In this document: piece after piece, positions 35,782 through 43,788 of the stretch
Position numbering within the stretch: position 1 is the first letter of the stretch
Layout: every line of letters begins with the position of its first letter
NCBI GenBank assembly: GCA_025800345.1
Contig: JAOXSB010000067.1
Span: forward strand, 1 to 53,872
Length of the DNA: 53,872 nucleotides
Direction of reading: 5' to 3'
From: Mangrovicoccus sp.
GTDB taxonomy: Bacteria; Pseudomonadota; Alphaproteobacteria; Rhodobacterales; Rhodobacteraceae
Position numbers and translations under genes: made by a program
Notes under the pieces: generated by a model
What the model was told of the DNA's origin: nothing
What the model saw: the letters and a program-made list of their open reading frames with translations, nothing else
Database searches by the model: none

Positions 35782-36492
35782 TCAGGCTTTCCAGCGAGAA
35801 GCGGTTTTGCCCAGAAGCAACCCGCCGCATCCGGTGAGCAGCAGCAGCAAAGCCGAAGGCAAAGGGACCGGTACAGGGTTGGTTACCCCGCCGCCAGAAC
35901 CGCCACCGGACCCACCGCCCGAGCCACCTCCAGTGCCGCCGCCGAACCCTCCGCCAGAGCCGCCACCCATGGTACCACCGCCGGAACCAGATCCAAAACC
36001 ACCGCCGCCAAAGCCGCCGCCAGAACCGCCACCGGAGCCACCGCCTGAGCCCGTTCCTGATCCGCCGCTGCCAGGCAGATTGGCCAAAACCGTGCCGCCG
36101 CCACTGCTACCGCCGCCACCAGCGCCTGAACCAAAACCCGGAAAGCTGGCACTTCTAGAATTCGCCAAGCCGCCGGAATTGTCATAAAGGATCGCCGATG
36201 CCGGCCCCGCCGCGTAAGGGGTCAAAACACCACCGGACAGCCCCCCACCCGCAGCACTCAACGGATCATCTGGGTCATTGCACAGATGTGCACGCCAATT
36301 CTCCATACTATCGCCATCTTCCCAGATCCCGCCGGGGCCATCCCCAATGCCGCCATCCGCCCCTGCATGGGCCATATGCGCCATTGGCAATGCAGCAGGC
36401 AGAGCCAAGCAGGCCAATACAGCTAAGCGTTTGACAAAGCCGCCTGCGGAAAATGGGCGTTTGGTAATTTTATCTGAAAGAACAAAGCTCAT
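35782..36492 (-). CDS. Secreted glycine-rich protein with VPLPA-type C-terminal sorting signal
   Basis: The 236-residue protein starts at the ATG at 36492, which follows GGGAG. A signal peptide spans about residues 20-45 (RLAVLACLALPAALPMAHMAHA). The middle contains a low-complexity Gly/Ser region of about 85 residues (GGGSGGGSGGG type). The C-terminus is VPLPSALLLLLTGCGGLLL followed by a short basic tail. This is the tripartite VPLPA-CTERM signal recognised by exosortase-like systems in Rhodobacterales. The product is predicted to be exported and processed at the surface. It overlaps the upstream gene by four bases (ATGA), so both form one operon. No exosortase is in the window. Confidence 0.88.
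   Translation of the reverse strand: MSFVLSDKITKRPFSAGGFVKRLAVLACLALPAALPMAHMAHAGADGGIGDGPGGIWEDGDSMENWRAHLCNDPDDPLSAAGGGLSGGVLTPYAAGPASAILYDNSGGLANSRSASFPGFGSGAGGGGSSGGGTVLANLPGSGGSGTGSGGGSGGGSGGGFGGGGFGSGSGGGTMGGGSGGGFGGGTGGGSGGGSGGGSGGGVTNPVPVPLPSALLLLLTGCGGLLLGKTASRWKA
35883..36130 (-). repeat. Low-complexity Gly-codon repeat inside the glycine-rich gene
   Basis: Imperfect 9-15 nt units encoding Gly-Gly-Gly-Ser and Gly-Gly-Gly-Phe blocks are repeated over about 250 bases. The opposite strand reads as a Pro-rich frame, which is only the mirror image. Confidence 0.75.
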
Positions 36493-37127
36493 TGCACGTC
36501 TCCCGTGGATGCGCCGGACACGGCGTGGGGCGAAGCGATCTGGGGTTTTCTGCGCCTGGTGAACCGATAGGCACCCCAAGCAGGCAACATCAGCGCCAAG
36601 CCATAGAACAAGGCTTTGCGCCCTTGAGCGATAAGCCCGCCGCCATCGCCCGCCTGCGCCGCAGACCCGTTGTTTCTGCCCTCGGCCTTTGGATCATAAG
36701 ATGACGAGCTGACCGCCGCAGGATACATCCGGGATTCCCAGCCTTCCACGAAGCCCTCATCGGCCAAAGCGGGGGGCAATACCGTGCCTGACGGGGCGCG
36801 GCCCCAGCTTGAAACCTCGGCTTGGGACGCATCCGAACGCTCAATGACCCCGCTGCAAACCAGCTTGCGCCATTGCTCGCGCGCCGCTTGGCTGGGGCTG
36901 AGCGCCACATCGCCTTGTGTGGCACTGATCTGGGCCGCATTATCGCCGCCGGTAGCAATAAAAGCCTCGGATGGGATCTCATTAGCAAAGGCACCAGAGA
37001 CCAAACCGCCGCAAAACCCACAGAGCAAAACCATGCGCTGCGCCATATTGCGCGTTAAGGTCCACCGCCCCACAGCGCTCTCAGGCTGTGGTAAGCTCCT
37101 TGTGACGCTGTTTTGTGACTGTGTCAT
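36489..37127 (-). CDS. Secreted protein of unknown function with C-terminal membrane anchor
   Basis: The 212-residue protein has a hydrophobic signal at about 29-48 (RMVLLCGFCGGLVSGAFA). It has a single Cys in the mature region (KLVCSGVIER) and a C-terminal hydrophobic stretch (ALFYGLALMLPAWGAYRF) followed by TRRRK and a 20-residue tail. A GDGGG lies just before the hydrophobic stretch. The plan recalls sortase-like C-terminal signals, but the VPLPA motif of its operon partner is missing. The start is the ATG at 37127, preceded by GAGGGGA; a later ATG at 37046 is possible. It is the first gene of a two-gene operon with the glycine-rich protein. I do not recognise the family. Confidence 0.75.
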   Translation of the reverse strand: MTQSQNSVTRSLPQPESAVGRWTLTRNMAQRMVLLCGFCGGLVSGAFANEIPSEAFIATGGDNAAQISATQGDVALSPSQAAREQWRKLVCSGVIERSDASQAEVSSWGRAPSGTVLPPALADEGFVEGWESRMYPAAVSSSSYDPKAEGRNNGSAAQAGDGGGLIAQGRKALFYGLALMLPAWGAYRFTRRRKPQIASPHAVSGASTGDVQ

Positions 37128-37269
37128 TCCGCATCCCCTCGGCATTGAGGTCAGAGCGATACCAAGTCACACCGTCACAGGTGTTGATGCTAGAAGGTGA
37201 TTTTGTGACCATTTTGGGGCAGGCTTGCTTGCCTTGGCTGATCCGCCGAACCGCTGCGGGACGGCAATG

Positions 37270-37839
37270 TCACTGCAAATCTTGCGGGTGATCTATATCG
37301 GTCAATTCCCGGGCCGGGCAGGCAATGCGGGCCGCAGGCAGGGTGGTTTGCAAAAGCTTCGAGGCCCCCTGATCCCCCTGCAACCCTTGCAGCTGGTCAA
37401 AATATTGCGCGTCAAACCAGGCAGGAGGCATCAATTGCCCATCGCGAGAGCTCGCAGATAGTCCATGCGCCGCCCCAGCATGGTAAAGCGCCTGCAAATG
37501 GCCGCTGGTGATCAATGGCATATCCGCAAGCGCCACCAACGCCCCTTGGGCCCCGTTCTCTTGAACTGCCGCAATGCCCTGGCGCAAACTCTCCGACAAT
37601 GCCGGCGCATCATCCCTGAGCAATACCGGCGTAAACCCCGGCAGCAGCGGCATCAGATCAGGATCGCGCAGCACCACCCATAAATGCTCGAACCCACATT
37701 CCCGCAGCCTTGCGACGGCATGTTGGATCAGCGGCTTGCCTCGATAAACCGCTGTCAGCTTGTTGGCTGGGCCAAATCTCTGAGAGATGCCCGCAGCCAG
37801 CAAAAGCCCCGCTCGCGGCCCTCCATCCCCCCTTGTCAC
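37270..37839 (-). CDS. MobA-like nucleotidyltransferase (MocA/CoxC type)
   Basis: The 189-residue protein has the NTP-transferase opening LLLAAGISQRFGPANKL, the mid motif LVALADMPLIT and the ending DIDHPQDL. This is the family of molybdenum cofactor cytidylyl- and guanylyltransferases that attach CMP or GMP to molybdopterin. I favour the GTG at 37839, preceded by AAGGAAAA. An ATG at 37890 is possible but would reach almost to the divergent phosphoesterase start. No molybdoenzyme gene is adjacent, so its partner enzyme is elsewhere. Confidence 0.85.
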   Translation of the reverse strand: MTRGDGGPRAGLLLAAGISQRFGPANKLTAVYRGKPLIQHAVARLRECGFEHLWVVLRDPDLMPLLPGFTPVLLRDDAPALSESLRQGIAAVQENGAQGALVALADMPLITSGHLQALYHAGAAHGLSASSRDGQLMPPAWFDAQYFDQLQGLQGDQGASKLLQTTLPAARIACPARELTDIDHPQDLQ

Positions 37840-37899
37840 CGGTGTTTTCCTTTCCAGGCCATGATTGCAATTCCCCTGGCTGACTGCCATGTTTCAGGC

Positions 37900-38652
37900 A
37901 TGTTTTCGAAACTCTTTGGGCGCGCCAAAACACCGAGTTTTGACGGTTATGAGGATCTCCCCTATCCTGATCAACCGGTCGAGATTGTCGGAGATATACA
38001 TGGGTGCTCCGATCTGATGGATGCCCTTCCCCCATGCATTGCGGGCATTCCCCGTATCTTTGTGGGCGATGTGGTGGATCGCGGCCCAGATAGCCATGGC
38101 TGCTTAAAACGGCTGCAAGCCCATGAGGCCGAGGGCCAGGGCACCTGTTTGCTTGGCAATCACGAAGCCATGCTATTGGCCTTCTTAGACGCCCCAAAGC
38201 AAAGCGGAGCGCGTTGGTTGCGCCATGGTGGGCTGGAAACCTTGGCCAGCTTTGGCATTCCCCTCGGCGGACCGACCCTCGAGCCTGCCCAAATTCTTGC
38301 CCTACGCGATGCCTTTCGCGAAGCGATGGGCCCGGAGCTTGAAACCTGGCTGCGCAACCGGCCATCGCTATGGCGCAGCGGGTCTTTGGTGGTGACCCAT
38401 GCGGGCGCGGATCCATCCCGGGCCATCACAGAACAACCGCAAAATGCTTTGATCTGGGGGCATCGAAATTTCTTTCAAAAGCGGCGCAGCGATGGGCTTT
38501 GGGTGGCCCATGGGCATGTGATCGTTGATCATCCCTGCGCCGAAGATGGCCGTATTTCTTTGGATACTGGTGCCTATCTTACCGGGCGTTTGACCATGGC
38601 CCGTATCGACCCCTCTGGCACGGTAACTTTTTCGATTTTCGCCCTGAAGTAA
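37900..38652 (+). CDS. PPP-family metallophosphoesterase (serine/threonine phosphatase-like)
   Basis: The 250-residue protein carries the full metal-binding set: VGDIHGCSD, VGDVVDRGPDS, LLGNHEAM, VTHAG and a late WVAHGHVIV. This matches bacterial PPP-type phosphatases related to PrpA/PphA and ApaH. The substrate (a phosphoprotein or a dinucleotide) is not known. I chose the ATG at 37900, just before the conserved part; an ATG at 37861 would add 13 residues. A hairpin follows directly after the stop. Confidence 0.88.
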   Translation: MFSKLFGRAKTPSFDGYEDLPYPDQPVEIVGDIHGCSDLMDALPPCIAGIPRIFVGDVVDRGPDSHGCLKRLQAHEAEGQGTCLLGNHEAMLLAFLDAPKQSGARWLRHGGLETLASFGIPLGGPTLEPAQILALRDAFREAMGPELETWLRNRPSLWRSGSLVVTHAGADPSRAITEQPQNALIWGHRNFFQKRRSDGLWVAHGHVIVDHPCAEDGRISLDTGAYLTGRLTMARIDPSGTVTFSIFALK

Positions 38653-38653
38653 C

Positions 38654-38676
38654 GGTGATTTTATTAGAGAATCACC
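38654..38676 (+). terminator. Hairpin terminator after the phosphoesterase gene
   Basis: Perfect 7-bp arms GGTGATT (38654-38660) and AATCACC (38670-38676) with a 9-nt loop lie two bases after the stop. The following TATATCTTATC is only moderately T-rich. Confidence 0.5.
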
Positions 38677-38748
38677 TATATCTTATCGATCTGCACAGAT
38701 TGGCCCCGAACGGCTGAAGCAGCCTATAATTGCGCCATAAAAAACAGC

Positions 38749-38768
38749 ACAACCTTTGGTTGTTTTTC
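38749..38768 (+). terminator. Short T-tailed hairpin
   Basis: ACAACC (38749-38754), loop TTT and GGTTGT (38758-38763) run into further T residues, with an A-run on the 5' side. It could end transcripts that read through the first hairpin. Confidence 0.45.
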
Positions 38769-38887
38769 GTGTGATTTCGGCAATTATTCATAAGAGATAC
38801 ACATAAGAAAAACCTTTTCATTAAAACAGCTTAACAGAAAACCCGCTTAGGTTGCAAAAAGTAACTGAAAAAGCATTGTTATCAAAT

Positions 38888-38901
38888 TTGATTTGGGTCA
38901 A
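38888..38901 (+). promoter_or_regulatory. FNR/CRP-family binding box
   Basis: TTGAT-TTGG-GTCAA matches the TTGAT-N4-(A/G)TCAA consensus of FnrL/Dnr-type regulators. It sits inside a longer perfect inverted repeat, AATTTGA-N6-TCAAATT (38885-38904). It is about 100 nt before the start of the VPLPA-CTERM gene and points to oxygen- or NO-dependent control. Confidence 0.55.
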
Positions 38902-38997
38902 ATTCTGCCTAATAACGAAATGAATCCGTAAGTTTTAACGGTACCAACGGATCGGCAGATGCCGTTCCCCAGGAAAGCTCGATCTGGAGGAAGACTC

Positions 38998-39546
38998 GTG
39001 TTAATGATTTCGCGGAAAATTCTGTTTGCTGCGGGGCTTGTTGCGCTGCTCGCATTCTCTTTGGCCACCAATGCAAAAGCGGCCACGACCCCTCCACCTC
39101 TTGAGGTGTTCGATACCGAGTTCTTCGAACTCGACGTGCCAGATCCTGCATTCTTTACCCGGAAGCTGAAAAACGGCCTGGGCGTAGCGATCACCGATAT
39201 CCAGTTTATCTTCTCGCCCGAGCTGCCGGTGCTGCCCGCCCCGCCCAGCAGCAGCGCGATTAAGGTCATCACTGCCACCACCAGCAATCTGCATTATAGC
39301 GGCTTTTCCATCGCAAACGGCCGCACCTTTAACGCAGTTTTGGGCGGTTTGGACCCTAATGGCCGCGTCGCGATGGCTGTGAACAACACCACATTGCTCA
39401 GCAAGAGCGACATCACTGGGATCTTCAATGGCTTTGACGGCAACACTGGTAACCCCAGCCCCGTGCCGCTGCCCGCAGGGATCTTGCTTTTGGGTTCTGG
39501 CCTGATGGTTCTGGGCGCACGCCGGTTTCTGAAACCTGCCGCTTAA
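38998..39546 (+). CDS. Secreted protein with VPLPA-CTERM sorting signal
   Basis: The 182-residue protein has an N-terminal signal peptide (LFAAGLVALLAFSLATNAKA) and a mature domain of beta-sheet character. It ends in VPLPAGILLLGSGLMVLGAR followed by a basic-hydrophobic tail. This is the VPLPA-CTERM variant of PEP-CTERM, so an exosortase probably processes it at the inner membrane for surface display. The mature domain is not one I recognise. GGAGGAAG precedes the GTG at 38998 by six bases; the ATG at 39004 is an alternative. It has its own promoter region with an FNR-like box and its own terminator, so it is monocistronic. Confidence 0.85.
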   Translation: MLMISRKILFAAGLVALLAFSLATNAKAATTPPPLEVFDTEFFELDVPDPAFFTRKLKNGLGVAITDIQFIFSPELPVLPAPPSSSAIKVITATTSNLHYSGFSIANGRTFNAVLGGLDPNGRVAMAVNNTTLLSKSDITGIFNGFDGNTGNPSPVPLPAGILLLGSGLMVLGARRFLKPAA

Positions 39547-39615
39547 TCCTTGCTGAATTGAGCATCGGCGTTGCACAAAGCGCCGCTCAATTTCGCCGCA
39601 AGATTATCTGATTTA

Positions 39616-39640
39616 ATGCCGGGATTTTCCCGGCATTTTT
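39616..39640 (+). terminator. Intrinsic terminator of the VPLPA-CTERM gene
   Basis: AATGCCGGG (39616-39624), loop ATTTT and CCCGGCATT form a perfect stem running into five T residues, about 70 nt after the stop. Confidence 0.9.
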
Positions 39641-39699
39641 CATTTAATGAAGACAATAAAAAAGACACATTCCAAATTCTGATTTGGATATAATTCAAT

Positions 39700-39725
39700 T
39701 TCATTTTGCAGCGCTGCAAAATGAA
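39700..39725. repeat. 26-bp perfect palindrome between the VPLPA-CTERM gene and dusA
   Basis: Arms TTCATTTTGCAGC and GCTGCAAAATGAA are exact reverse complements with no spacer. It lies 11 nt beyond the dusA stop, so in RNA it could act as the dusA terminator. As DNA it is a symmetric site. Confidence 0.8.
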
Positions 39726-39736
39726 TGGCGCGCCGG

Positions 39737-40750
39737 TCACGCCACATGTTGTTTTTGAGCCTCAAGAAACGCTTCATAAGCGCGGGTCAGATCACGGGGA
39801 TCATTGCCGATTTGCGTGCTCAACGCCCGGCGCCACACCCGCGCCCCAGGCTGGCCCGCAAAAAGGCCCAGCATATGGCGGGTCACATCATGCAGCTTGC
39901 CGCCATCTGCAATGTGACCAGCTGCATAAGACGCCATAGCCTCGATCACCGCGGGCATTTCCGCGGGCGCGGTCTGACCGCCATAGATCACCCGATCCGC
40001 ATCTCTCAAGATTTGCGCCGGGCTATGATAGGCCGCGCGCCCGATCATCACCCCATCTAACCCCTGGGCGAGCTGCTCTTGCGCCGCCTCAAGGCTTTCA
40101 ATCCCGCCATTGATGGAGATGCTCAGATCTGGGAAATCACGCTTCATCTGCTGCACCAGCGCATAATCCAGCGGCGGCACGCTGCGGTTCTGTTTCGGGC
40201 TCAGCCCTTGCAACCAGGCTTTGCGCGCATGGATGGTGATCTGGCGCAGCCCCGTGGCCCGCAGGGTTTCTAGAAAACCGGGCAAAACCTCGGCCGGGTC
40301 TTGATCATCAACGCCGATCCGGCATTTCACGGTGACGTCCCGAGGCTGCGCAGCGGCCATTTGTGACACGCATTCCGCCACCAATTCCGGGGATTTCATC
40401 AAAACCGCGCCAAAGGCCCCCGATTGCACCCGATCCGAAGGGCAGCCGACATTGAGATTGATCTCATCATAGCCTTCCTCCGCGCCCATACGCGCCGCCT
40501 TCGCCAGCTCGCTGGGATCCGAGCCCCCAAGTTGCAAAGCCACCGGATGCTCTATGGCCTCAAAGCGCAGCAAATGCCGGGCTTGCCCCTGCACCAAAGC
40601 CGGGGCGGTCACCATCTCCGTATAGAGCAACACCTGCCGGGACAGCTGCCGGTGAAAATAGCGGCAATGGCGATCGGTCCAATCCATCATCGGCGCCACG
40701 GAAAGCCGAGACGCAGCACGCGTGCAATGAGGGTCGTCACTCTGGGTCAT
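39737..40750 (-). CDS. dusA: tRNA-dihydrouridine synthase DusA
   Basis: The 337-residue flavoenzyme has SVAPMMDWTDRHCRYF near the start, the catalytic Cys103 in NVGCPSDRVQSG, VKCRIGVDD and INGGIESLEAA. The N-terminal match and C-terminal length fit DusA (U20/U20a of tRNA) rather than DusB or DusC. It lies immediately downstream of tRNA-Arg on the same strand. Confidence 0.95.
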   Translation of the reverse strand: MTQSDDPHCTRAASRLSVAPMMDWTDRHCRYFHRQLSRQVLLYTEMVTAPALVQGQARHLLRFEAIEHPVALQLGGSDPSELAKAARMGAEEGYDEINLNVGCPSDRVQSGAFGAVLMKSPELVAECVSQMAAAQPRDVTVKCRIGVDDQDPAEVLPGFLETLRATGLRQITIHARKAWLQGLSPKQNRSVPPLDYALVQQMKRDFPDLSISINGGIESLEAAQEQLAQGLDGVMIGRAAYHSPAQILRDADRVIYGGQTAPAEMPAVIEAMASYAAGHIADGGKLHDVTRHMLGLFAGQPGARVWRRALSTQIGNDPRDLTRAYEAFLEAQKQHVA

Positions 40751-40788
40751 ATGGGGCTCAAACTGGCCAAGCGGGCAAACGCGGAAAG

Positions 40789-40865
40789 TGGCGATCCCAC
40801 GAGGACTCGAACCCCGAACCTGCTGATTAGAAGTCAGCTGCTCTATCCAGTTGAGCTATGGGACC
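40789..40865 (-). tRNA. tRNA-Arg(TCT)
   Basis: On the minus strand the acceptor arms GGTCCCA and TGGGATC pair with one G-T. The anticodon arm CTGA/TCAG encloses CTTCTAA with anticodon TCT, and the T arm contains GGTTCGAGTCC. CCA is encoded. It reads AGA codons. Confidence 0.95.
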
Positions 40866-40951
40866 ACGAGGTCTGTTTATGGGCTTGCCGCTGCGCACGC
40901 AACCGCGCTTGAAAACCGCTCTCGCCCATTGAGGCCTGGGCATGGCGGGGA

Positions 40952-42253
40952 TTATAGCCGGTCGCGCAAACTGTACCAAAGCATCGCAAGCACCAAGAGC
41001 GGATGGCGCAGCGCCTGCCTACCAGGAAAGGCGGGGCTTGGCACCTTCGCCATCAGATCAAACCGCTCTGCCTGCCCAGCGATCGCTTCGGCCGCGATTT
41101 GCCCCGCCAAGGTTGCCATGGCCACCCCCGCCCCAGAATAGCCCGAAAGGCTAAGGATATTGCCCGAAAGCCGGGCAAAATGGGGCATCCGGTTCATAGT
41201 GATCGCCAAACTGCCCCCCCAAGCGTAATCGATCTTTGCCCCTTTGAGCTGCGGAAAAATCTGCTCCATCGGTCGGCGCACGGCCCCTGCAATGTCACTG
41301 GGAAAGCGATAGCCATAGCTTTCCGTGCCACCAAAAAGCAGCCGGCGATCCTCGGAGAACCGGAAATAATTCACCACAAATTTGCTATCGGCCACAGCGC
41401 AATTGCCTGCGATCAATGCCTCTTGATCTGCACGATCAAAGGGCGCGGTGGCGATGATGTAATTATTGATGGGCATCACCCGCGCCGCGACCTCTGGCAC
41501 CAGCCCGCCCAGATAGCCGTTACAGCCCAGCAGCAGGTAATCCGCCTGGATTTGGGCCGCATTGGTATCCACCCGCACCGGGCTGCCCCGATGGATTTCG
41601 AGCGCTTTGGAGCGCTCAAAAATCCGCACCCCCGCAGCCTGAGCCATACGCGCCAGCCCCAAGGCAAATTCCAGCGGATGGATATGCCCGCCCTCCGGGT
41701 CGAAAAGCCCGCCATGATAGGCACAAGAATTCACCCGAGCGCGGCAGGCCTCGCGCTCCAGCATTTGGATCTGGCTTTGGCCATACTCATTCTGCAGCTT
41801 TGCCACATAGCGGCGCAGATGAGGCAATTCGCTTTGCCGGTGGACTGTGTGCAGCAGCCCGGGGTGAAACGCTGTCTGCACCAGATCCGATGCCGCCAGA
41901 TCGCGCAGCAAAGTGACCGCTTGATCGCCGATCTGCCACAGCGCTTGGGCATGATCTCGGCCCAGCATCTGCTCTAGCGCGTCTTGTTCCAGCCGCTGGC
42001 CGCGGCTGACCTGGCCCCCATTGCGACCCGATGCGCCAAACCCCACCCGCTGAGCTTCGAGCAAGATCACATCATATCCCGCTTGCGCCAGATGCAGCGC
42101 CGCAGACAGGCCCGTATAGCCGCCCCCGATCACACAAATATCGCAGCGCAGCGCAGCAGCAGCGGCGGGAAAGGGCGGCAAGGGGGCGGCGCTGGCCGCG
42201 TAATAGGAATTGGGATAGGCTCCAGGCCGGTCATTTGCGGTCAGCAAATCCAT
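40952..42253 (-). CDS. FAD-dependent amine oxidase, gamma-glutamylputrescine oxidase-like (PuuB/OrdL family)
   Basis: The 433-residue protein has a Rossmann FAD site CVIGGGYTGLSAALHLAQAG, then FGASGRNGGQ, which is typical of the DAO/PuuB family, and a C-terminal GYSGAGVAMATL. It oxidises a primary or secondary amine to an aldehyde. With the aminotransferase directly upstream and the GntR regulator it forms a likely polyamine (putrescine) breakdown unit. The ATG at 42253 follows GGGAGG. An upstream extension to 42328 overlaps the aminotransferase gene and is rejected. Confidence 0.88.
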   Translation of the reverse strand: MDLLTANDRPGAYPNSYYAASAAPLPPFPAAAAALRCDICVIGGGYTGLSAALHLAQAGYDVILLEAQRVGFGASGRNGGQVSRGQRLEQDALEQMLGRDHAQALWQIGDQAVTLLRDLAASDLVQTAFHPGLLHTVHRQSELPHLRRYVAKLQNEYGQSQIQMLEREACRARVNSCAYHGGLFDPEGGHIHPLEFALGLARMAQAAGVRIFERSKALEIHRGSPVRVDTNAAQIQADYLLLGCNGYLGGLVPEVAARVMPINNYIIATAPFDRADQEALIAGNCAVADSKFVVNYFRFSEDRRLLFGGTESYGYRFPSDIAGAVRRPMEQIFPQLKGAKIDYAWGGSLAITMNRMPHFARLSGNILSLSGYSGAGVAMATLAGQIAAEAIAGQAERFDLMAKVPSPAFPGRQALRHPLLVLAMLWYSLRDRL

Positions 42254-42282
42254 CGCGCAACCTCCCATCGGCCCGGCCCAGA

Positions 42283-43677
42283 TCAAGCCGAGTGGTAAAG
42301 ATCCTCGGCCCGCAGCAGCTCGAAACATTCATCCAAGGCTTTGCGGGCCCGGGTGATCAAAATCTCGATCTCATCAGGGGTGATCACCAATGGCGGCGCC
42401 ACCACCATGCGATCGCCCACATGGCGCATGATCAGATTATTGGCAAAGGACCGCTCGCGGCAGCGCGTCCCGACGGTGCCCACAGGCGAGGCAAAAGCCG
42501 CCCGGCGGGATTTATCCGGGGTCAGCGCCAGGGAGGCCATCATGCCTTTGATCACGGTCTCCCCCACCAGGGGATGATCCCCCAGGCTTTCCCAAGCCTC
42601 TTTCAAAGCCGGGGCAGCGGTGTTTTGCACATGGGCGATCACCGATTCCTCTTCCATGATGCGTAGGTTTTCCAGCGCCACGGCGCAGGCCACCGGATGG
42701 CCGGAATAAGTATAGCCATGGCTAAACTCGATCCCATCCAAAACCCCGGTGATCTCATCGGACACAATCGAAGCCCCGATCGGCGCATAGCCAGAGCTCA
42801 GCCCTTTGGCCACGGTCATGATATCCGGGGCAATGTCATAGCTTTGGGCGCCGAACCATTCCCCCGTACGGCCAAAACCGCAGATCACCTCATCCAAGAT
42901 CAACAAAATACCATAGGCATCACAGATCCGCCGGATCTCGGGCCAATAGCTGTATGGCGGGATGATCACCCCGCCTGCGCCTTGCACCGGCTCGGCGATA
43001 AAGGCGCCCACCCGCTCTGGCCCAATTTCTTGGATCTTCGCCTCTAGTTGTTGGGCGCGGGCCAGGCCGAATTCCTCTGGGGACATCTCGCCCCCTTCTG
43101 CCCACCAATTGGGTTGATCGATATGGGCAATGCCCGGGATCGGCAGCCCGCCTTGGGCATGCATGCCTTTCATCCCGCCCAGCGAGGCCCCGCCCATGGT
43201 AGAGCCGTGATAGCCATTCCAACGGGCGATGATCACATCGCGCTCAGGCTGGCCCTTAGCGGCCCAATAAGCCCGCACCATGCGGATATTGGTGTCATTG
43301 GCCTCGGACCCGCCACTGGCATAGAACACATGGTTCAGATCGCCCGGCGCCAGGGCCGCCAATTTCTGGGCCAAAGCCAGCGCCGGTACATGGGTGGTTT
43401 GGAAAAACGTGTTGTAATAGGGCAGCTCGCGCATTTGCCGCGCGGCGGCCTCGGCCAGCTCATCGCGGCCATAGCCGATATTCACGCACCATAGCCCCGA
43501 CATAGCATCTAGGATCTCGGCCCCGTCACTGTCGCGCATCCACACCCCTTTGGCCGAGGTGATCACGCGCGCGCCTTTTTCGCGCAGCCCCTGCCCCATG
43601 GTAAACGGATGCATATGATGAGCGCTGTCGATGGCCTGAAGCTCGGCGGTGGGCAGATGGTTTGTCAGCAAAGTCAT
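42283..43677 (-). CDS. Class III aminotransferase (putrescine/omega-amino acid:pyruvate type)
   Basis: This 464-residue PLP enzyme has YASGGSEANDTNIRM, ARWNGYHGSTMGGASLGG, ILDEVICGFGRTGEWFG and the PLP lysine in TVAKGLSSGYAPIGA. These match the SpuC/YhxA-like aminotransferases that use putrescine, beta-alanine or taurine-like amines with pyruvate. It is 29 nt upstream of the PuuB-like gene. I use the ATG at 43677; a TTG at 43695 would add six residues. Confidence 0.88.
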   Translation of the reverse strand: MTLLTNHLPTAELQAIDSAHHMHPFTMGQGLREKGARVITSAKGVWMRDSDGAEILDAMSGLWCVNIGYGRDELAEAAARQMRELPYYNTFFQTTHVPALALAQKLAALAPGDLNHVFYASGGSEANDTNIRMVRAYWAAKGQPERDVIIARWNGYHGSTMGGASLGGMKGMHAQGGLPIPGIAHIDQPNWWAEGGEMSPEEFGLARAQQLEAKIQEIGPERVGAFIAEPVQGAGGVIIPPYSYWPEIRRICDAYGILLILDEVICGFGRTGEWFGAQSYDIAPDIMTVAKGLSSGYAPIGASIVSDEITGVLDGIEFSHGYTYSGHPVACAVALENLRIMEEESVIAHVQNTAAPALKEAWESLGDHPLVGETVIKGMMASLALTPDKSRRAAFASPVGTVGTRCRERSFANNLIMRHVGDRMVVAPPLVITPDEIEILITRARKALDECFELLRAEDLYHSA

Positions 43678-43788
43678 AGCGTGTGTGAAGTCCAAAGGAT
43701 CATCGGGGCAAAGCGCTTCTATCGCACCGCCCCCTCATCCGCTTTGATCAAGTTTCCCGCGAGCGTCAATCGCCAGAGCCAAACTCCG

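Larger units (their letters stand above)
38653..38997. other. 345-nt A/T-rich intergenic region upstream of the VPLPA-CTERM gene
   Basis: Much richer in A and T than the rest of the window. It holds a hairpin after the phosphoesterase gene, a second T-tailed hairpin at 38749-38768 and an FNR-like box at 38888-38901, listed separately. A TATAAT at 38725-38730 has a poor -35 partner. Confidence 0.6.

Noticed and set aside
35807-36187. Proline-rich plus-strand frame
   Set aside because: It is the antisense image of the Gly-codon repeat of the VPLPA-CTERM gene.
38701-38720. Possible sigma-54 promoter (TGGC...GC) before the VPLPA-CTERM gene
   Set aside because: The spacing between the GG and GC elements is one base short of the required distance, and the flanking bases fit poorly.
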